Assembly (NCBI GenBank): GCA_022496185.1
Contig: WTXG01000070.1
Location: forward strand, 1 to 64,000
From: Multifurca ochricompacta
Lineage: Eukaryota > Basidiomycota > Agaricomycetes > Russulales > Russulaceae
Direction of reading: 5' to 3'
DNA: 64,000 nt
Part shown: in pieces, positions 55,840 to 64,000 of the stretch
Layout of the letters: each line of letters starts with the position of its first letter
How positions within the stretch are numbered: the stretch's first letter is position 1
Translations under genes and position numbers: made by a program
The notes under the pieces: model-generated
Told to the model about the DNA's origin: nothing
Database searches by the model: none
What the model saw: the letters and a program-made list of their open reading frames with translations, nothing else

Positions 55840-58737
55840 ATGGCCACTTATCATCACTCCATTGGCAGCACCGAGCGGGACCCCTTACTACGAGCCGAAA
55901 ATGGAGACGTCAATGGTATATCTAGAAAAAAGAAAAATACTGGTCCTATGGAAATTTCCAGATCAACGCGATATGGAATTTTGGCCGGAATTTGGGTTTC
56001 TACATTCCTCTCAGTGAGTCACTATTGAGTTCGAGTGTCAATAAACCGTGCATAATCCATTTACTCTGATTAGTCTATAAACAGTAAGCTCTCCTTTTAC
56101 GTCTAAACATTTCTTGAGAGACAGTTTAGCTCACAACGGGACACCGAATTCTTCCAACAGCTACTTTAGTTGCCACATGTGAGTGGGTTGTAGCTTAAAG
56201 TGCACCATTTAGCTTTGCTTGTTAAATACCGCGCTGCCCAAAAGTGCTACCGTCAATCTCTTCGGAATTCGAAAAGTCCAACCAAGCGAGCTGGCTTGGA
56301 ACCGGGTATGATCATCCCCACACATGGCACGCACCGACATTGCAATGTGACCGAATTTGTACATAGTTACCTCCTGGCCATTTGCACATTTACACCCCTA
56401 TATGGCCGTTTGTGCGACGTGTTGGGCCGAAGGGGCGCCAATCAGACCGCCGTATTTCTCTCAGCTATCGGAACACTCGCTTGCGGACTCTCCAGCGATA
56501 TGCGGGTTCTCATCGCGGCCCGATTCGTATGTCTCGAAACTTTCATCTTACCTATGAATTTACACTTATCTTCATCCAGCTCAGTGGTATGGGAGGAGGC
56601 GGGATAATGACCACTGCTTCGTAGGCCTCCATGACTGTGTCGCTCCTTCGTATTGATGACACGTCTCGCACTCTAGAATCATTACGAGTGACATGTATAG
56701 TCTCAGAGTCGGTTGCATCTGTGCTCCATAGAGTGTTCATGGCTGATGGGGTTCCTAGTCCCGCGGATTGGCACAAGGTGTATCAAGCATCTTCAATGGT
56801 GTAGGTCTCCTGCTGTTCAATACCTCCATTCTGCTGATCCTGTCACTTTTCTTTGCACTTTCCTTGCTCAGCTCGGAATGGGTCTCGGGGGTCCTTTCGG
56901 CGGGTTCATCAGTGATCGGTATGTGATGGTGGGGTTGCTTACACGCAATGAACGTATGGTCATGCCTTGACCCAGTTTTGGATGGCGCTGGGCCTTCCTG
57001 ATCCAGCTACCGCTATTCTTGGTATCGTTTCTTCTCACGTCCGTCTCCCTTCGGTATACCACTCCAGTAACGTCTTCAATTGCTAGAGACTCGCATTAAT
57101 AATTGATTTTCCCACTATAGGGAAGGGGTAAGAGTCCCAAGGAGGTTCTCAAGCGAATTGATTATGGGGGCAGTATAACTCTTCTTGTGGCTGTGCGTAG
57201 CCCCTCAGTCACCTCTCACTGTTCTCACAAAAGCTTAAAGGTTCTCTCCTTCCTCGTATTTTTGAGCACACGATACAATGACGAGCAGCCGGTGAGAAAT
57301 AACTACCTAACGTTGCCCACACCACGGTCACGCTGATCTTATTGCCATAGTGGGATGCACCAACTGTCATCTTGCCACTTATACTTTCCGGCATCTCTCT
57401 CGTTGCCTTCATAGTGTTCGAACTTTGTGTGGCTAGAGAGCCGATGTTGGCACCCTTCCTACTCAAACAGAAGATCACTGTCTTCATTGGCCTGAGTACT
57501 TTCCTCGTCGCCAATTGCAATTTTGCCGTCATGTATTTTTTCCCAATGTGGTTTCAAACGGTCGCCTTGACAAGCGCGTCTACTGCCGGCTCGTATTTGC
57601 TTGCTTGCTTCGGCGGTCTAGACTTAAAGGTTGCACAGGTCTCCATCTCCTGCCAAATAGCATAGCGATGTCCTGCGGTTCCATGTTTGCGGGGTAAGTG
57701 AAGCTTCCTTACTCGGACTTGTCATCCTGTTCATGAGGGTTAGGTGGGTAGTGCACCGTACCGGCAAGTATAAGTTCCTCAATCTCATATTTGGTGCCTT
57801 CCCTTTCATGGCCGCGGTGTTCATCACTCGAATGACGGAGGACTCGGGACCCATCCAATTATGGCTTAGCATCGTGAGCGCCGTCATGTCGTTTGGGGCG
57901 CTCGAATAACGGAATTTTCATGAGGGTAGATACCCCTTGGGTTCGGAAATGCTGTCGTTCTCCAAACGGTTTTAGGTAAGTCACAGGCTTTTCTTACCAG
58001 CGTTGAGACATGAACTGTTTTTTTAGTTGCGCTCCTTGCGCACTTACCTCGTGAGTTGGTTGTATAGGTAAATTATCCATAACTTCAGCTGATTGGTCTC
58101 GGTTCAGAGTCGCAAATGGCTGTTGGGACCGGTCTCAATCAACTATTTCGGGGCATAGGTCAATAGCCGCTTCTACTAAGTTTTTTTGGTACTCCCTTTG
58201 ATGATCAAACCACTAGGTCAGGTTAGTGGCGTCGGGGTCGCATCCGCAATCTTTCAGTATACGCTCGACAAAGAGTTGGGGAAGCGTATTCACGGTGCTG
58301 GTGCTGATGAAGTACGTATGCCTCGCAAATCTACTACTGCGCTGATGCGGTAGGTAATGGTATACCATCCTAGTTGATTAAAAGGATTCGCCACTCCGCA
58401 AAGCTTATCGCTACCTTGCCTCCGGAGACGCAGGGCGCTGCACGTGATTCATATGCCGTCGCTCTTCGCGCCGTCTTCACCATGGCAGCGTGTTCCACCG
58501 CACTAGCCTTCATTATCCGCCTTCCCGTAAGCCACTCTTCTGTCAATTGCGTCCTCTTTTTTTTTTTCTTTTGTTTCTTTCCTGGACTTTGCCCCTATTT
58601 TTTAGATTCCGGAGATCTCTCTAGATTATCAGTCGACTAAGGAAGAACATATGGAGACAGCACCCGCCTCCCAGACGACATTGCCTAGCTCCGATTCTGA
58701 TTCGGAAGATGATGAGGGACAACCTCCTAAACATTAG
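55840..58737 (+). CDS. MFS transporter (DHA2/14-spanner, Vba/Fnx1-like)
   Basis: Twenty-one exons whose phases all close to 573 residues, with no frameshift (first 55840-56013, then 56074-56083, 56161-56178, 56245-56305, 56367-56526; exon 13 57351-57588; last 58606-58737). After a hydrophilic N-terminus (TERDPLLRAENGD) come the MFS helices: SINTTLVATLLPSISSEF, SWLGTGYLLAICTFTPLYG, motif A GRLCDVLGRRGANQ, SGMGGGGIMTTAS, NGLGMGLGGPFGGFISDR, and QSQMAVGTGLNQLFRG. The tail is acidic and Ser-rich (SSDSDSEDDEG). Relatives are vacuolar basic amino acid exporters or multidrug transporters; membrane location is certain, substrate is not. Exon 2 is only 10 nt. Intron 57589-57638 needs a GC donor. Confidence 0.92.
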
Positions 58738-61015
58738 GATCCCATGACGACTGACATTCGAAGCACGGAAACGTGGATTTAGTGGCGGGTTTACGTGACC
58801 CGAGTTAGATACTAATTTTTCCTGCCCTCGAGCAGGATCATCATTTTAGAAAAGAGACCTATGCTATATTGGGCACATAATAACTCCCTTCCCCTCCATC
58901 CATAATCATATTTCAAAAAAAAGAAGTAACTCACTTGGAATCCCGTACCTTGCCTTTGGCCAACCACGTGGCGCCAAAGAATGATCTCGAAGTTCAAGGG
59001 GTTCATCAACTCGGCACCTTGGATATAAATACACTGATTTAGTCCGCCGTGACGAGTTAGCACTGAGTACAAATTGACATTTAAAGACACCTCCCTCCTT
59101 TCCCATGGATGCGTACAAACTTAAGATATTTTCCACCGATTCGATCTTAGAGGAAAAAAAAAAAAAAAAGAAAAAACTGTTAGACTGCGGCGGGGGGCGG
59201 TGCTCCATACGAAGAAACAAGGGGGACAGTTGGTCAGGCGATAATAATCCCTATCTCGAAGTATCTGACTCTTCGCCCTTCCCTGGGTGATGGGTCGAGG
59301 GGTTAGTTGGTACACAGGTGTTGTGGGGCGTATAGTACGGGACGTCAGACAAAACAACTTGCCCGGGTACATGAGTTGGTTCATGGTCATGGCTATCCAC
59401 GCACTTAAAGGAGAGTAAGTGAATGGGTGGTGGTGAAGAAGATCCGTCTCACCAGATAGTCAGTCAGTCGGTCTCTACGTCATGCATATATATAAAGACA
59501 AAAAAACAGATGGAACTTTTAAAATCTATATATATATAAATAACCATGCCAACGAGTAAAATAGGTCTTCAATTTCCTGATGTGAGAGCGAGATGGAAAA
59601 GATGAACCGGGGGGAGGGGGAGGGGGGGGGGAACAAATCACCGCCCGTCGCCGCCCTTCTGGAAGGCGACTTCCTGTCTCGTTTATGCGGAGCGCCTCAG
59701 TTTTTATCACTGGGGGGGGGTGGGGTTCGGGTGCTCCGCGGAGCTGACGTTTCAAGGTCCGTGCTGCTACCCAACCAAGTTGGCGGCGTGATTCGAGTCA
59801 TTGGCGTAAGCCGTATATATTTCCCCTCCCTCTCCCCCCCCTCCCCCCCCCCTTTGGTGAGCGGTGAGCAAAAAAAAAAAAACGTTTAGAATGTCGTGTC
59901 GTGTGTGTGATGTGTGGATTAAGGCTATACCTTAACCTGTGTGGTTAGGGAAACCGAAATGAAACCCAATGTCCAAATGCCAAGGTTGCGCGGGAGAGAG
60001 AAAGAGAGAAAAAAAAAAAGGGGATGCTGCAAAATGCAAAGTGCACGCGCGGGAAACCCCTTTCAGAACGCAACAGGCCTTTATCTTTATCTTTTGATGA
60101 TGTATCATCATCATACGTCACTTCTCTCTCTCTCTCTCACCACCCACGGGCGACTGCAAGACTGGCTGGCGGCTTGCAATTGATTGATTATCCCTGGTTT
60201 CCTTCTCTGCAACCACAACAATTGAAACCATCCTCCAGGATCCCGGATTTATGGACAACCCAATGTGTGCAACTTGGCTAAATACAAGATTCATAACTTT
60301 TTTTTAATTTTTATTTTTTTACAGTTCTGTAACCTAGAGTTCAGTCGTGTTTTTTCGGAAGCTGAGCGGAATCATTCTTTATTTTCTCTCCTTTTGCTGC
60401 TTCAATTTCAATACATAGGATAGGATAGGTGGGATAGTTGGTGTTCGGCCATCGTGGTCGTTTGCCATACCGTAGAGTTTCCTAAAAATACGTAAAGCTA
60501 TCATGGATCACAAGTCCTTGGGTCCAAGTTTGCGGACTGTCCCACTATCATACATTATCCTTTGTGTCACCGTATGCACACTCCACTCCACCCCCTCCCA
60601 AATCCCGTCATAATTCCGGAAAACGGCACTAAACGAATTATTTCGTGTTTTGTGTGCCAGTGTGTTTTCATCCTTTTTACCGGAACCCAACCAAATAACC
60701 CAATGGGATGTTCAATGATCCACAGTAATTCTCGGTCAGTGTTACCGTCGCCATCGACTGCCACAGTAAGGGAAACACACTTCATTTTTTCATTTTTCAT
60801 TATCTGTGATTATCACTCACGTCATCTTTAAAAGCCGACAACCGTGTGATACTAGAAAAGTTCAGTAGCATACATTACATACATCATCGGGTGTAGAAAA
60901 AAAAAGACAAGGGGGAAAAGGAAAATAAAATGCAGGGCTCATGCAAACGCTACTTCATAACGAAAAAGAAAATCGGTGATATCGTGATCGCGATATCCAA
61001 GGCCAAGTTCAACCC
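58738..61015. other. 2.3 kb gene-poor region with long homopolymers
   Basis: No gene recognised. Contains interrupted G runs (59609-59631 and 59712-59725), C runs (59823-59853), and A runs (59153-59168, 59869-59882). The right end is the 3' flank of the Prp4 kinase gene. Confidence 0.45.
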
Positions 61016-63714
<2,699 letters not shown>

Positions 63715-64000
63715 ATGTTGGCTGCGAGTGCGTTGTTACGAGGCACCGCACGATGAAAGAAAAGAAAACGGCAAGGCCGTGGAACAAGGCGTGGATGTCG
63801 TTGCTGGCAGTGAACTTGGCCCTCGAGTTGGCCGTCGTTGTCGAAAAAGTGCTGCTTTTGTTGATGCAATGTTTGGTTTCACATCCACCCAAAAGCCGGC
63901 ATTCGCCGTGGTCGGCCCCATGTCAGTGGCTCAGTAATTCATATTATGTTTTTTCTAGTTGATTTATTACGTTTTTATTCGCGATACTTTTCATTATGGA
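63715..64000. promoter_or_regulatory. 5' flank of the Prp4 kinase gene
   Basis: Upstream region of PRP4 running to the window edge. Short frames on both strands here show no recognisable protein; a divergent gene may begin outside the window. Confidence 0.4.

Overview
The window is nuclear DNA of a filamentous basidiomycete, most likely a mushroom-forming Agaricomycete. Genes are split by many 50-65 nt GT-AG introns, a Ty3/gypsy chromovirus of Agaricomycete type is present, and the gene set (Prp4 kinase, shugoshin, Cdc73, eIF2A, OPA3-like, intersectin/Pan1-like, GH5_12 glucosidase, Crinkler-type protein) is fungal. I could follow most genes exon by exon; the splice phases close in all of them except where a single-base frameshift is flagged.

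Layout. 1-9426 is a nest of LTR retrotransposons read on the minus strand: element B (5' LTR 8831-9426, gag, start of protease) is interrupted in its protease by related element A (5' LTR 6454-7039, gag-pol with chromodomain integrase, extra 3' ORF; its 3' LTR lies left of the window). A is in turn interrupted in gag by a solo LTR of a third family (5371-6277) with a 5-bp target duplication. After a retroposition scar (poly-A at 9558-9574) come an HNH-nuclease-domain gene (10411-11698, -), eIF2A (12209-14541, -), a 2.8 kb gene-poor stretch, OPA3-like (17393-18283, +), a GH5_12 steryl/ceramide glucosidase (18493-21467, -), CDC73 (22312-24056, -), a giant intersectin/Pan1-type scaffold with EH, WH2, SH3, DH and PH parts (24354-31269, -) and a short P450 (32024-33178, -).

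The middle is accessory: a frameshifted Crinkler-type gene (35940-37626, +), a C2H2 zinc-finger gene with an in-frame TGA between its two fingers (38105-40055, -), and immediately upstream of that a foldback element with ~110 bp inverted repeats enclosing a Ty1/copia fragment (40112-40957). Then 3.8 kb without a recognisable gene.

The right part holds shugoshin (44791-47249, -) divergent from a Ser/Pro-rich unknown (47884-49944, +), a small basic protein (50632-51420, -), a 4.4 kb gene-poor stretch with microsatellites, a 21-exon MFS transporter (55840-58737, +), another gene-poor stretch with long G/C/A homopolymers, and the Prp4 splicing kinase (61016-63714, -).

The genes do not form a pathway cluster. 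The main cross-cutting observation is a repeated pattern of one-base frameshifts, mostly single missing bases and often in G/C runs, in transposon and housekeeping genes alike. This looks more like residual sequencing or consensus error than decay of each gene separately. The most distinctive biology is an 11-nt self-priming match in element A, the foldback element carrying copia sequence, the TGA-interrupted zinc-finger gene, the EH-WH2-SH3-DH-PH scaffold, and a predicted CaaX box on the GH5_12 enzyme.
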